Assembly: GCF_022919835.1 (NCBI RefSeq)
Contig: NZ_CP095074.1
Span: 1,984,001-2,048,000, forward strand
DNA: 64,000 bases
Direction: 5' to 3'
DNA from: Halobacillus shinanisalinarum
GTDB taxonomy: Bacteria > Bacillota > Bacilli > Bacillales > Halobacillaceae
Positions 1 to 8,877 of the stretch are shown here, piece after piece. Positions within the stretch are counted from its first letter, which is position 1. Each line of letters starts with the position of its first letter. Under the pieces are notes generated by a model. It saw nothing but the letters and a program-made list of their open reading frames with translations. It searched no databases and was not told the origin of the DNA. The position numbers and the translations under genes were made by a program.

Positions 1-472
1 CTTTCACTTTTTTATCAAAGTCTACTACACCAAGTTTTGTCAAAATCGTTTTCGCTTGTGTATTTGCTTCCCAAGCACCTGTTTCATCCATTCTTTGCTG
101 TAGTTTAAGCAGTTGATTTTGAATTTGCTCATCCTCAGGGTGAACTTGAAGCCGCCGTAAAATTTGTTCATACTCTCTAATTGCAACCATCACAGCAGAA
201 TCTCCATAATAGATTTGCTCTAACACGGTTTTCTCTGCCTGCAGTTCAGGATCTTGAGGTAAATATTCGATTGTAAAGTCTTTCGCATGCTGTGTTGTCC
301 CTGTATCAGCTGATTCAATCTCAGCAATAATCTTCATCAGTGTTGACTTCCCAGTCCCGTTGACACCAATTAAACCAATGCGCTGCTGGTTTGAAATAGT
401 GAACGATAGATTGGTAAACAGTTCTTTATCACCGTAACTCTTACTCAATTGCTCAACAGACAATAGACTCAT
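1..472 (-). CDS. ABC-F family ATP-binding protein, N-terminal part (YfmR-like), truncated by window edge
   Basis: Reading leftward from ATG 472, 157 codons are visible and the frame runs off the left edge. The protein opens with a typical ABC-F start and a Walker A motif GVNGTGKST at residues 36-44. A QDPEL segment and a charged stretch follow, where the first nucleotide-binding domain continues. There is no membrane segment, as expected for soluble ABC-F proteins that act on ribosomes (translation factors or antibiotic target protection). The N-terminus resembles Bacillus YfmR more than EttA, but the diagnostic linker and second ATPase domain lie outside the window. Assignment to ABC-F is fairly safe; the subgroup is a guess. 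Confidence 0.8.
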   Translation of the reverse strand, partial: MSLLSVEQLSKSYGDKELFTNLSFTISNQQRIGLIGVNGTGKSTLMKIIAEIESADTGTTQHAKDFTIEYLPQDPELQAEKTVLEQIYYGDSAVMVAIREYEQILRRLQVHPEDEQIQNQLLKLQQRMDETGAWEANTQAKTILTKLGVVDFDKKVK

Positions 473-715
473 TTTCCGCTCACCCTTTATCTAACAAACT
501 AACCCCCATTTTATCATAAAAATCGTAAAGTTTTCCTCTGGGGAGATCTGGGTGTTTAGCAGGGTGCCTATTTCCACCCATTGGTATTTACATAATTGTT
601 AAGTATCAAGAGGTGTTCTTTGTAAGAGTGTAGTAGCTATCCATGAAGCCCGTGGGATAAATACTGATTCCTTGTCCAGTCCCCTCAGTAATAGAAGTAC
701 TTTTTTATACATAGG

Positions 716-746
716 GAAACGAACGAGAGAGCCCCCCGTTCGTTTC
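716..746. terminator. Inverted repeat after the PRC-barrel gene
   Basis: GAAACGAACG (716-725) and CGTTCGTTTC (737-746) form a perfect 10-bp stem with an 11-nt loop just beyond the PRC-barrel stop codon. There is no good T-tract on the minus strand, so terminator function is uncertain. The rest of 473-752 holds no gene I can support, only a short bulged hairpin near 635-656. Confidence 0.4.
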
Positions 747-752
747 AATTTC

Positions 753-1504
753 TTATTCCTTCCAGTATGGTTTTTTTCCATAGGCACTGTAAAGTTTTTC
801 TTCATACGCTCTTGAGATGGGAGCGTCAGGATCATATTCCGGGGCATTTTCAACCTTTTTCTGATCAAGGGATACGAAAACCCTTTTTTCGGACCATCTC
901 ACATCACTAATCCATGCCGGCGCAATAAGGACTTTTTTTCCGGATTGCCAATTTTTTGTGTCAACGATAAGATAGCGGATTTTCCACGTTTCATCATCTA
1001 CAAGAAAACTATCAACATGGCCAATCCCACCGTCTTCCGCATGGATCTGATAATTTTGAACTTCCGAGGTGCTTCTTATATGAGACTCTTCTGAGTTTTC
1101 GCCGATTCCTTGCGGTTCCTCCACAAAATTCTCTTCATATAATTCACTTGGATACATCGCTTGGCCCCAAACACCCGGACCACCCCAATAACTTCCCCAA
1201 CCGTAAAACTGGTTTAATCTCATTTCCTGTTCGCGAGAGACCGGACTTTCAGTATCGATGTCGGGCTGTCTTTCACCTGATCTTTCGTGAGATGAACAGA
1301 AACCTGTTCCTCTTCATGATTGACTGCTTTGATGGAAATCGGTGAAAGCAATACCGTCCGTCCTGGAAGCCATTTTCGGGTATCGGCTACGAGGTAGCGA
1401 ATCGTCCAATTTTCATCATCAAAGAGAAAGGAGTCTACCTTCCCCAGTTCATCGTCTGTTGCATTAATCTTATAGCCTTGAATCGTCTTTTCATTATGAA
1501 TCAT
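753..1504 (-). CDS. PRC-barrel domain protein with two PRC domains, interrupted by a one-base frameshift
   Basis: Two adjacent frames encode the halves of one PRC-barrel protein. The first (from ATG 1504, RBS AGGAGG) carries a KVDSFLFDDENWTIRYLVAD domain. The second carries HVDSFLVDDETWKIRYLIVD after a Tyr/Trp/Gly-rich linker (GWGSYWGGPGVW). The reading switches frame at about 1263-1265. On the coding strand the sequence is AGC-CCG-ACA; one more C gives S-P-D-I-D-T-E-S-P-V-S-R and joins both parts into a 250-residue protein of usual family length. PRC barrels occur in ribosome-maturation, photosynthetic and stress-related proteins; the role of this stand-alone type is unknown. A sequencing undercall is the favoured explanation (see findings). 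Confidence 0.75.
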
Positions 1505-1589
1505 TTTTGCATCCTCCTAGAAAAATGCGTCTTTCTCTCTAATTTCCCGATGCAAAATTCCATAAACATTCATTTTATTGAGAGAGAAT

Positions 1590-1623
1590 AAAAAAGCCCC
1601 TAAAACGCAAATACGTTCTAGGG
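1590..1623 (-). terminator. Intrinsic terminator downstream of the AgcS-type symporter gene
   Basis: Minus-strand CCCTAGAACG-N6-CGTTTTAGGG (arms 1614-1623 and 1598-1607) is followed by GCTTTTTTATT. Between it and the symporter stop lie about 160 nt with no supported gene. Confidence 0.8.
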
Positions 1624-1784
1624 AGCTCTCCTTTAGATCTTGCCGCTGGACAACATTGTCGTTTAGTAGTCTCCTAGTTTGGGAATTTCTTGATAAAAAT
1701 CGGATATCGAAGCAGAAAAGCCGGCGTATATAGATTGGAATTTTGTAAATACGCATATATGGCATCAAATCGTGCATATAAAGA

Positions 1785-3199
1785 TTAATGCTCTTTTTCG
1801 CTTGTTTGATCTCTACGCCAATATTCCATTCCTTTGACACCAGGTAAATGATCCTGGTAGAAGACGGGATCTTTTCCTTGCTTGCGCTGACTGCTGTAAT
1901 CTTTCAATGCGGCATAAGCCACTTTAGACAGCCTGAAAATGGCGTAAAGGTTAATCAATGCCATAATTCCCATTGTCAAATCGGCGAGAGACCAAACAAG
2001 ACCAAATTCAGCCACAGCGCCAAATAGCACCATTGCAAGGACGGCAAGTCGATAAATGAAAATACCTGTTGCACTTTGCTTGATGAATTCAATGTTCGTT
2101 TCCCCGTAATAGTAATTCCCAATTATGGAACTAAACGCAAATAGGAAAATAGCAATGGCGATAAAGATCGCTGCCCACTGTCCCAACTGAGTTTCAAACG
2201 CTAATTGGGTCAGTTGTATGCCATCAAGGTCTGTAGTCACGTATTCACCAGAGAACAGAATGATGACTGCCGTTGCACTACAAATTAAAAGGGTATCTGT
2301 GAAGACACCAAGTGTTTGAATCAACCCTTGTTTAACGGGGTGACTCACCTCTGATGTTGCTGCAGCATTCGGTGCACTACCCATGCCGGCTTCGTTGGAG
2401 AATAAACCGCGTTTAACACCAACTAAAATCATTCCACCAAAGGTACCGCCTGCTACTTCTCTGAAACCAAAGGCCCCTTGGAAAATCATACCAAACATTT
2501 GGGGATCCCACCAATGTTAACGATAAGTACATACGCAGCTAAAATGATATAGAAAAACGCCATAATGGGGACAACAAATTGAGTAACCTGTGCAATACGC
2601 TTTAGACCGCCAAAAATAATCAAGGCAACAATAATCGTAAGAATGATCCCCATCGTCCATCTTTCAATATCAAAGGAGCGCTCAAAAGCCAAGCGAATGG
2701 TATTGGATTGTACGGAACTGAATACGAGTCCGTATGTAAAGGTAATCGTAATCGCAAAGATAATTCCCAATGTACGATTGTTCAGACCTTTTTCCATGTA
2801 GTATGCTGGACCACCGCGATATTGATCTTTATTAGGTACTTTATACACTTGAGCCAATGTACTCTCAATAAAGCTTGAGGCACCGCCTAGGATGGCAACC
2901 ATCCACATCCAAAAAACAGCTCCTGGCCCACCGACAGAAATAGCCGCAGCCACACCCGCTAAGTTCCCCGTACCCACGCGAGACGCTGTACTGATTGCAA
3001 ATGCCTGGAACGGTGACGTCCCTTTCTTTCCCTTAGCTGAAATCGCCCGCTTGTCGAATAAGACTCGAAACATTTCAGGAATATAACGAAATTGAGCAAA
3101 ATTCAGACGAATAGTAAAATAAAGACCAAGACCTAATAATGCTGCTACAAGTATGTAACCCCACATCCAGTCATTCAATTCTGTTAATAAACCTTCCAT
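1785..3199 (-). CDS. AgcS family sodium:alanine/glycine/glutamine symporter, interrupted by a one-base frameshift
   Basis: Two overlapping frames give the N- and C-terminal halves of one sodium:amino-acid symporter (AlsT/AgcS family). The N-half holds the signature SRVGTGNLAGVAAAI and PGAVFWMWM segments; the C-half holds VKRGLFSNEAGMGSAPNAAA, strongly conserved in the family. The frame breaks at the GGGG run 2501-2504 (CCCC on the coding strand). A fifth C gives I-P-Q-M-F-G and a 471-residue protein, the usual length with about ten membrane helices. The start is set at ATG 3199 by GGAGGTG eight bases upstream; the longer reading frame to 3238 has no ribosome site. The gene is monocistronic, with its own terminator. 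Substrate (alanine, glycine or glutamine) cannot be told from sequence. Confidence 0.85.
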
Positions 3200-3254
3200 A
3201 TCAGTCCACCTCCAAATTAGAATAGAAATGTTTGACAATTAGTAATTCTTTCCC

Positions 3255-3305
3255 TTATTGGTCTTAATAGAAACCAATAAAGCACCATTATCACTTTACC
3301 AATAA
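3255..3305. promoter_or_regulatory. Three TTATTGGT half-sites upstream of the symporter gene
   Basis: TTATTGGT (3255-3262) and ACCAATAA (3273-3280) form a perfect 8-bp inverted repeat with a 10-nt spacer. A third copy, ACCAATAA, is at 3298-3305, 25 nt further on. They lie 56-106 bp upstream of the symporter start and look like operator half-sites. They do not match the TnrA/GlnR consensus I know. Confidence 0.4.
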
Positions 3306-3349
3306 TCGTACGAAGTTGAAATAGAAATATGCATTTACATAAGATAAAT

Positions 3350-3383
3350 CTCAAATAAGCCCTGACCATAATGGCCAAGGCTT
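3350..3383 (-). terminator. Terminator-like hairpin after the thioesterase gene
   Basis: Minus-strand AAGCCTTGGCCAT pairs with ATGGTCAGGGCTT (13 positions with two G-U pairs), then TATTT. It lies about 30 nt beyond the thioesterase stop. Confidence 0.6.
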
Positions 3384-3412
3384 CCCATATACTAGGTCGT
3401 TTGAGGGGGCTT

Positions 3413-3931
3413 TTAATCCCTCTTCCAGGGTAATCCTGTTCCGAACAATTTAGCTAGTTCTTTTGATTCTTTTCTTCGTAGATTACGTTGTTCACGACGT
3501 TTGCCGGCACCTTCGTGCAGCCATTTTTCTTGCTCCGTTTCTGGGTAAACAGGTGGGACTGGGCTTGGCTGGTTATTTTCATCCACTGCCACCATCGATA
3601 GAAATGCCGTCGTACACACTTTTCTTTCACCTGTAAGTAAGTTCTCAGTAATTGCTTTAACGAACACTTCCATAGAGGTATTGTGTGTCCATGTGACGAA
3701 CGCTTCTAGGCAAATTGTATCCCCTTCAAAAACAGGTTGAAGAAAGTCGACGGAGTCAGTCGAGGCTGTTACTACAGGTTTACGAGCATGGCGTACAGAC
3801 GCGATTGCTGCAACGTCATCAATGTAAGCCATCAGCTTGCCTCCAAATAATGTTCCATGACTATTCGTATCCGGCGGAAGTACATGTGAATTTTTAACGG
3901 CTAATGAATCAATGCAAGGTTTTGCCTCCAT
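3413..3931 (-). CDS. Acyl-CoA thioesterase, hotdog fold (YkhA-like)
   Basis: This 172-residue cytoplasmic protein contains one hotdog thioesterase domain with the family core NSHGTLFGGKLMAYIDDVAAI, including the catalytic-type Asn and Asp positions. A substrate-loop segment TASTDSVDFLQPV follows, then a highly charged C-terminal tail typical of the YkhA/YciA group. It is expected to hydrolyse medium or long acyl-CoA esters and regenerate free CoA. ATG 3931 is preferred over ATG 3937 because AGAGAGGG lies six bases upstream of the former and touches the latter. It stands alone between its own terminator and the histidine kinase gene. Confidence 0.85.
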   Translation of the reverse strand: MEAKPCIDSLAVKNSHVLPPDTNSHGTLFGGKLMAYIDDVAAIASVRHARKPVVTASTDSVDFLQPVFEGDTICLEAFVTWTHNTSMEVFVKAITENLLTGERKVCTTAFLSMVAVDENNQPSPVPPVYPETEQEKWLHEGAGKRREQRNLRRKESKELAKLFGTGLPWKRD

Positions 3932-4064
3932 TGTCATCCCTCTCTTTCTCTAAATGAAGCTCAAAAAGCACCGAATGTGAGTATAATCTTAGCAAACCTA
4001 ACTCGACTACTTTCTGACCGCTTCTTATATGGAATCGTTCCCTGTTCCTATTATATCACGTATC

Positions 4065-5411
4065 CTAGTTTGCCATCCTTCTAGTTAAAGTTATTTCAAA
4101 GGTTGCCCCTTGCGTCCCTTCATTATTATATGCAAGTATGGTGCCGCCACTCCGTTGAACAATTGCACGGGAGATTGCTAATCCAAGACCTGTCTCCCCA
4201 CCTTTTCCTTTGATAAAACGTTCGAATAATTGTGGGAGCAGATCATCCGGTATACCTTTACCATCGTCTGTTACAAGAAACTTCAATGTATCATTTTTCA
4301 CAAATGAGTTTAGAGTCACTTGATGGTTTGCGTGACGTATAGCATTGCCAATCATATTTATTAGAGCTTGAAGAATGCGTTCACTGTCGACATAGGTGTA
4401 GAAGGCTTCACTCGGTTCAAAATGCAGTACTATGTTCTTCTCCCTTGCAAGTGGAACCATACGATCCTTCGCTTGAGTAATCACTTCTACAACGTCGGTT
4501 TCCTCTGGATGATACACGTCCTCATTGCTATCAAGCTTTGCTAATAAAATCATTTCATTCACAATCTTCTTCAATCGATCAGTCTCACTAACGATCACCG
4601 TAAGTCCTTTATCTGCCGCTTCCCTTTCAAAGACGCCGTCACGGATACCCTCCGCATAGCCTTGAATCGACATCAACGGTGTTTTTAATTCATGGGAGGC
4701 ATTTTGGAAAAACTGCTTCTGTGAAGTAATATAACGTTCGAGCTCGTAAGCCATTTGCCTCACACTGCGCTCTACTTCTTTAATCTCTCCGCTTGATTTT
4801 ACAGTTTGCACTTGATCAAACTGCCTCTTTTCAATTTTCTTCAATTCCTTTTTCAATCTTGTAAGCGGAGTAACAAGTCTTTTTGTTAAAAAGTAACTCA
4901 CAACAATTGCAAGCATCAATCCGATAAAGAAAACGCCAATCATCCGCCCCGCAAAAGAAGACTGTACAGCTTGTAAATCATCTAAAGGAGTTGCAATAAC
5001 CAAAATCATACCACTCCTGCTTGGGGCAAAACCTAAATCATATACAACATAGCTTTCACCCTGATGGCTTTCCCACACTTCTTCCTCAATGAGCTCATTG
5101 TCATAGTTTTCAACCCAAGTCTGTGCCGTTTCATTTGGAAGCGTACTAAATAAAACTTCTTCCTCATAACGATCAAATAATACCATTGGAAAATTGCTGT
5201 CTTGAATGAACTGTGATAGTTTAGCAACCCGCTCGGACGGATTCTGCTCATTTGCAATACCTCTAAGTATATTAGCCCGCCCCTCCAACTGTCTCAACTC
5301 GTCCTGGACAAGCATGTCCGTCAACAAAGAATAAATGAAAAAGGCAGTGATAGACATAATAACAATAATAAGCGCAGTAAACGCTACATTCAGCTGATAC
5401 AGGAGTCTCAT
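4065..5411 (-). CDS. Sensor histidine kinase (EnvZ/OmpR type, CssS-like by context)
   Basis: The 448-residue membrane kinase has a first helix at about residues 10-32, an extracytoplasmic sensor region of about 120 residues, a second helix at 155-177 and a HAMP linker. The phosphoacceptor motif NASHELKTPLM has His240. An N-box (NMIGNAIRHA) and G-boxes (DDGKGIP, GETGLGLAIS) complete the ATPase domain. Its ATG overlaps the response-regulator stop (ATGA), so the two are translationally coupled. The pair is divergent from an HtrA-type protease, the arrangement and size seen for CssRS, which senses misfolded secreted protein in Bacillus. That role is inferred from neighbours; the sensor domain itself is not diagnostic. 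Confidence 0.85.
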   Translation of the reverse strand: MRLLYQLNVAFTALIIVIMSITAFFIYSLLTDMLVQDELRQLEGRANILRGIANEQNPSERVAKLSQFIQDSNFPMVLFDRYEEEVLFSTLPNETAQTWVENYDNELIEEEVWESHQGESYVVYDLGFAPSRSGMILVIATPLDDLQAVQSSFAGRMIGVFFIGLMLAIVVSYFLTKRLVTPLTRLKKELKKIEKRQFDQVQTVKSSGEIKEVERSVRQMAYELERYITSQKQFFQNASHELKTPLMSIQGYAEGIRDGVFEREAADKGLTVIVSETDRLKKIVNEMILLAKLDSNEDVYHPEETDVVEVITQAKDRMVPLAREKNIVLHFEPSEAFYTYVDSERILQALINMIGNAIRHANHQVTLNSFVKNDTLKFLVTDDGKGIPDDLLPQLFERFIKGKGGETGLGLAISRAIVQRSGGTILAYNNEGTQGATFEITLTRRMAN

Positions 5412-6099
5412 GATGCACCTCTGTTCGACCTGAGCCGATAACCATGGCCCCAGACTGTTTCTAAAGGAAGATCTTTCATCTTTTTACGCAGCCGTTTCAC
5501 TAAATCATCGACTGCACGATCACTGCCAAAATAATCATTCCCCAAACCTGAACAAGTAATTCCTCCCTGCTGAAGGCACGGTTTTCCTGCTCAGTCAATA
5601 TCCATAACAGTTCGAATTCCTTTGTGGTTACCTCAACTTCTTGCCCCTGAAAATAGGCGCTTCTCTCTGCAATATTTAATGTTAGCTCACCTGCTTTTAT
5701 GTGATCAGATAAAGATGTATTATCAGGCTTCATAACCTCCCATCGCTTTAGATGACGTTTCACACGAGCTACAAGTTCTCTTGGGCTGAAAGGTTTTGTT
5801 AAATAATCATCGCCCCCTAGTTCAAGACCTAAAATCTTGTCAAGTTCCTCATCTTTTGCCGATATGATTACGATAGGTACTTCAGACGTTTGACGAACTT
5901 TCTTACAAAATTCATACCCATCCATACCGGGAAGCATGAGGTCAAGCACCCATAAGTCTGGAGGGTCTTGTTCAAATACCTCCCAGGCTGCTTCTGCTGT
6001 TTCCATTGCGTTTACTTTATATCCTTCTTTACTTAAATAGCCTATTACGATGTCACTAATATTCTCGTCATCTTCAACTAATCCTATCGTTTGGTCCAT
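5408..6099 (-). CDS. OmpR-family response regulator (CssR-like by context), interrupted near its C-terminus by a one-base frameshift
   Basis: The receiver domain has phosphoacceptor Asp53 in VLDLMLPGMDG, the acidic pair at residues 10-11 and the conserved Lys in DDYLTKPFSPREL. A winged-helix DNA-binding domain starts near residue 130. The listed frame ends early after REELLVQVWG. At the CCCC run 5540-5543 (GGGG on the coding strand) one extra G restores W-G-N-D-Y-F-G-S, the normal wing region, and extends the protein to 230 residues. It then ends in TCATGA overlapping the kinase start. The start at ATG 6099 follows AAGGAGGG. It is predicted to control the divergent htrA-like gene and probably its own operon. 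The frameshift is probably a sequence error. Confidence 0.85.
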
Positions 6100-6130
6100 T
6101 TGATACCCTCCTTACGATCAAGGCTTTTTT

Positions 6131-6187
6131 ACATTTTCGCATACTTTTTAAAAAAGAACCCCTTTTACACACTTTTTCCACATTTTC
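6131..6187. promoter_or_regulatory. Direct repeats in the two-component system/htrA intergenic region
   Basis: ACATTTTC occurs at 6131-6138 and again at 6180-6187, with a related TTTTACAC between them. OmpR-type regulators bind direct repeats, so these are candidate boxes for the adjacent regulator. I have not matched them to a published CssR consensus. Confidence 0.3.
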
Positions 6188-6291
6188 TCCAAAGTCATGC
6201 CGTAACTCGTAAGTAAAATAAAAATTGTACAGAGAAAAGCAGTTCGTTATCCACTTGATCATTTTGATTTGAGAAAGGGGTCATTGATCAT

Positions 6292-7440
6292 ATGTTAGAC
6301 GATGAGAACAAACAGTCCAAAAAGCATTACAAACGTTCCGGTTTAGCTTATGGAGTATTAGGTGCTATTATAGCTGTGTTTTTAATAACAACTGTATTTC
6401 AATGGAAAGGGATTTCAATTGATATCAATACGAGTAAACCAACTGCCCAAGCTGACGAAGTACAACTTGGTAAGACTCAAGAAGCTGTCACACAAGCTGT
6501 AAATGAAACAGCACAGACCGTAGTAGGTATCAGCAACATTAAAGAAGGTCCACGTGGGTTACAAAAAGCCGGCACAGGATCTGGGGTCATTTATAAGAAA
6601 GACGGTAATCAAGCTTACATCGTAACGAACCACCACGTTGTCGCAAATGCTTCACAACTTGAAGTGATTTTAAGTGATGGTACGAAAGTGGAAGCCCAAT
6701 TGAAAGGCAGTGACCCATTAACAGACCTAGCCGTTTTACAAATAGATAGCGAACATGTCAAAGAGGTTGCCGAATTAGGGTCAGCTAAAGACGTAGAGGT
6801 TGGCCAAACAGCCATAGCCATCGGTAATCCGCTGGGCATGGAATTCGCTGGATCAGTCACCAAGGGGATTGTCAGTGGTCTTAACCGTAATATCCCTGTT
6901 GATATAAACGGAGACCGCCAGCCAGACTGGCAAACCGAAGTGATTCAGACAGATGCTGCTATTAACCCAGGAAATAGCGGCGGAGCACTGGTTAATCTTC
7001 AGGGTGAAGTCATAGGGATTAATTCTATGAAAATTGCCAAAGAGAAAGTGGAAGGTATCGGGTTCGCGATTCCTATGGATGTAGCTAAGCCAGTAATTAA
7101 AGATCTAGAAAACCAGGGAAGCGTAGAACGACCTTATATGGGTATATCTTTGCAGGATGTCAGCCAAGTACCAGGATCTATTCTTGAAAGGAAATTAAAC
7201 CTGCCTAGTGACGTTAAACAAGGCGTTATCGTTGCTGGAGTGGCACAAGGAACACCTGCTGCCGATGCTAATCTACAAAAGTATGATGTGATTACTAAAA
7301 TTGACGACAAGCAAGTAAAATCGCTCATGAGTTTACGCCAGTATTTATATACAGAAGCGGAAGCTGGCGAACAAGTAGAACTCACAGTTTATCGAAATGG
7401 TGAACCAATGAAAGTTTCACTCGAACTTTCCTCCCAGTAA
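6292..7440 (+). CDS. HtrA/DegP-type membrane-anchored serine protease
   Basis: The 382-residue S1C protease has a short cytoplasmic N-terminus, one membrane anchor at about residues 18-37, a variable linker, the trypsin-like domain and one C-terminal PDZ domain (about 280-375). The catalytic triad is visible: His115 in TNHHVV, Asp145 in LTDLAVL and Ser229 in PGNSGGALV. It matches the HtrA/HtrB/YyxA quality-control proteases of Bacillus, which degrade misfolded proteins at the outer face of the membrane. The gene is divergent from a two-component system likely to regulate it. It starts at ATG 6292 after AAAGGGG and is closed by a strong terminator. Which of the three Bacillus paralogues it corresponds to cannot be decided here. 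Confidence 0.92.
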   Translation: MLDDENKQSKKHYKRSGLAYGVLGAIIAVFLITTVFQWKGISIDINTSKPTAQADEVQLGKTQEAVTQAVNETAQTVVGISNIKEGPRGLQKAGTGSGVIYKKDGNQAYIVTNHHVVANASQLEVILSDGTKVEAQLKGSDPLTDLAVLQIDSEHVKEVAELGSAKDVEVGQTAIAIGNPLGMEFAGSVTKGIVSGLNRNIPVDINGDRQPDWQTEVIQTDAAINPGNSGGALVNLQGEVIGINSMKIAKEKVEGIGFAIPMDVAKPVIKDLENQGSVERPYMGISLQDVSQVPGSILERKLNLPSDVKQGVIVAGVAQGTPAADANLQKYDVITKIDDKQVKSLMSLRQYLYTEAEAGEQVELTVYRNGEPMKVSLELSSQ

Positions 7441-7468
7441 AAAATATAAATATAACCCCTCTCCTTTA

Positions 7469-7504
7469 GAAGGACCTGCGACTAGAAGCGCAGGTCCTTC
7501 TTTT
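7469..7504 (+). terminator. Intrinsic terminator of the htrA-like gene
   Basis: GAAGGACCTGCG / CGCAGGTCCTTC is a perfect 12-bp stem with an 8-nt loop followed by TTTT. Confidence 0.92.
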
Positions 7505-7636
7505 ATGTATTCGCTCATTGTGTTGAGTGACAATCAAGATGTTTCGCAATACGAACGAGACATTTTGTGGAATAACGTATGGTTCAAATGATGTAATTTT
7601 GAAATATTATCAGAACTATAAAGGGATTTCTTTACC

Positions 7637-7670
7637 CTAAGGGACCGACTAAACGGTCCCTTAGTTTTTT
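7637..7670 (+). terminator. Orphan intrinsic terminator upstream of an unknown membrane-protein gene
   Basis: CTAAGGGACCG (7637-7647) pairs perfectly with CGGTCCCTTAG (7654-7664), followed by six T. The preceding gene already has its own terminator 130 nt earlier, so this one ends either a short unannotated transcript in 7510-7636 or a leader of the following gene. No ORF is seen in between. Confidence 0.75.
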
Positions 7671-7746
7671 AGAAAACTAAAAAGATTGCAACCTTTTTGG
7701 ATTATAATCGTCATTTTAATGCCGGAGACATTGTGGGGAGTTTAAA

Positions 7747-8796
7747 ATGCTTGAAGAAAACTATCCAAAATCAACAGTATCCGATGAAGTTGAGATTAAG
7801 CTATTAATAAAATTAGTACATTTCAATCGGAGACTGAAATTACTTTTGATTTTCATCAGGGCGGCGATTTTGTTTTATATTATTTATTCAGGATTGAGCT
7901 TTTATGATTGGGAATCCTTTGCACAAGCAGCCACAGGTTACATTCAAGGAGTAACGTTTGCGTTTTATTTCTCAGCTTCCTTATTCTTAATAAATTTTAC
8001 TTTAACGTTTTTCAACAAAAAGTGGTTATGGATTTCTGTAATCATAGATGCGACTATTATTTTGTTTATTGATCGTTTAGTAACGCTTTTTATTATAACT
8101 AACTCGGAGGTGCGTCTATTGTTTACAATTGTTTTGTTTGGAGTGTTTTTTGGATTAATTATTTTTGTCTTTACTCTTATAGCGTCTAAGAAAAAAGGTA
8201 AATTCTATTTAGCTCCAATAGTTACTTTCTTAACTTCTTTAGGAGTAACAGCTTATGGGTTTATTAAAATTCGCGGATTTGAAGGAATGGCTTACGGCTT
8301 TCTAGGTGCGGGTATTTTTAGTATAGCAGTCCTTGGAACAATAATGCTTCCATTTATAATTAGTAAAATAAATGATAAACAACTCAACAAGAGGGATAAA
8401 GGGATTTTAGTCATCTCACCCCTTATCCTTTTTGCAACTATAGGGTTGGTCTTATACACAGATGAAAATTATTGGGTGATTGGTGAAGGGTTAACACCTT
8501 ATGATAATCAGGAAAAAAATCAGCCCCTTGATAGCTATTATAGAGTATCCACTATATCCGAGGGTAAGAAGCAGGTTCATATTAGCTTAGGTGAAAAGTA
8601 TATAGGGAAAGAGGTTGAAGTGGAAAATGTTAAGACCATAGGAAATACAGAAATCACTGTGAAAATGATTGACGGTGATGAAAGTAATAAAATACCCTAC
8701 ATTCAAGTTGGAGTGGATCAAATAGTTGAACCTTTAAAAGTACAAACCACGGAAGGAGACGTTATCCATTCGCAACTAGAAAAATTACCAAATTGA
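7747..8796 (+). CDS. Uncharacterised multi-spanning membrane protein with extracytoplasmic tail
   Basis: The 349-residue protein is not recognised. Hydrophobic segments at about residues 35-52, 70-88, 95-112, 120-145, 155-172, 178-205 and 220-240 suggest seven membrane helices. A soluble tail of about 110 residues, rich in charged and beta-forming residues, follows. A weak TATAAT is at 7703-7708 and the gene is preceded by GGGGAG. The stretch is visibly richer in A and T than the flanking protease and lipid genes, as is the following lipoprotein gene 82 nt downstream, suggesting an acquired pair. No catalytic motif is evident. Confidence 0.65.
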   Translation: MLEENYPKSTVSDEVEIKLLIKLVHFNRRLKLLLIFIRAAILFYIIYSGLSFYDWESFAQAATGYIQGVTFAFYFSASLFLINFTLTFFNKKWLWISVIIDATIILFIDRLVTLFIITNSEVRLLFTIVLFGVFFGLIIFVFTLIASKKKGKFYLAPIVTFLTSLGVTAYGFIKIRGFEGMAYGFLGAGIFSIAVLGTIMLPFIISKINDKQLNKRDKGILVISPLILFATIGLVLYTDENYWVIGEGLTPYDNQEKNQPLDSYYRVSTISEGKKQVHISLGEKYIGKEVEVENVKTIGNTEITVKMIDGDESNKIPYIQVGVDQIVEPLKVQTTEGDVIHSQLEKLPN

Positions 8797-8877
8797 CTTT
8801 TCACTATATGCTTATTCCAGAATCGGCCGAAATAATAAAATAAGCGGGCCAGATTACAGAAGAAAGGTAGTATTTTA

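Noticed and set aside
599..868. 89-codon minus-strand frame and a bulged hairpin near 635-656, possible IS200/IS605 relic
   Set aside because: Overlaps the PRC-barrel gene end, lacks an RBS and shows no recognisable transposase or end sequence.
1517..1840. 107-codon minus-strand frame
   Set aside because: Contains the symporter terminator and overlaps the symporter 3' end; composition is not protein-like.
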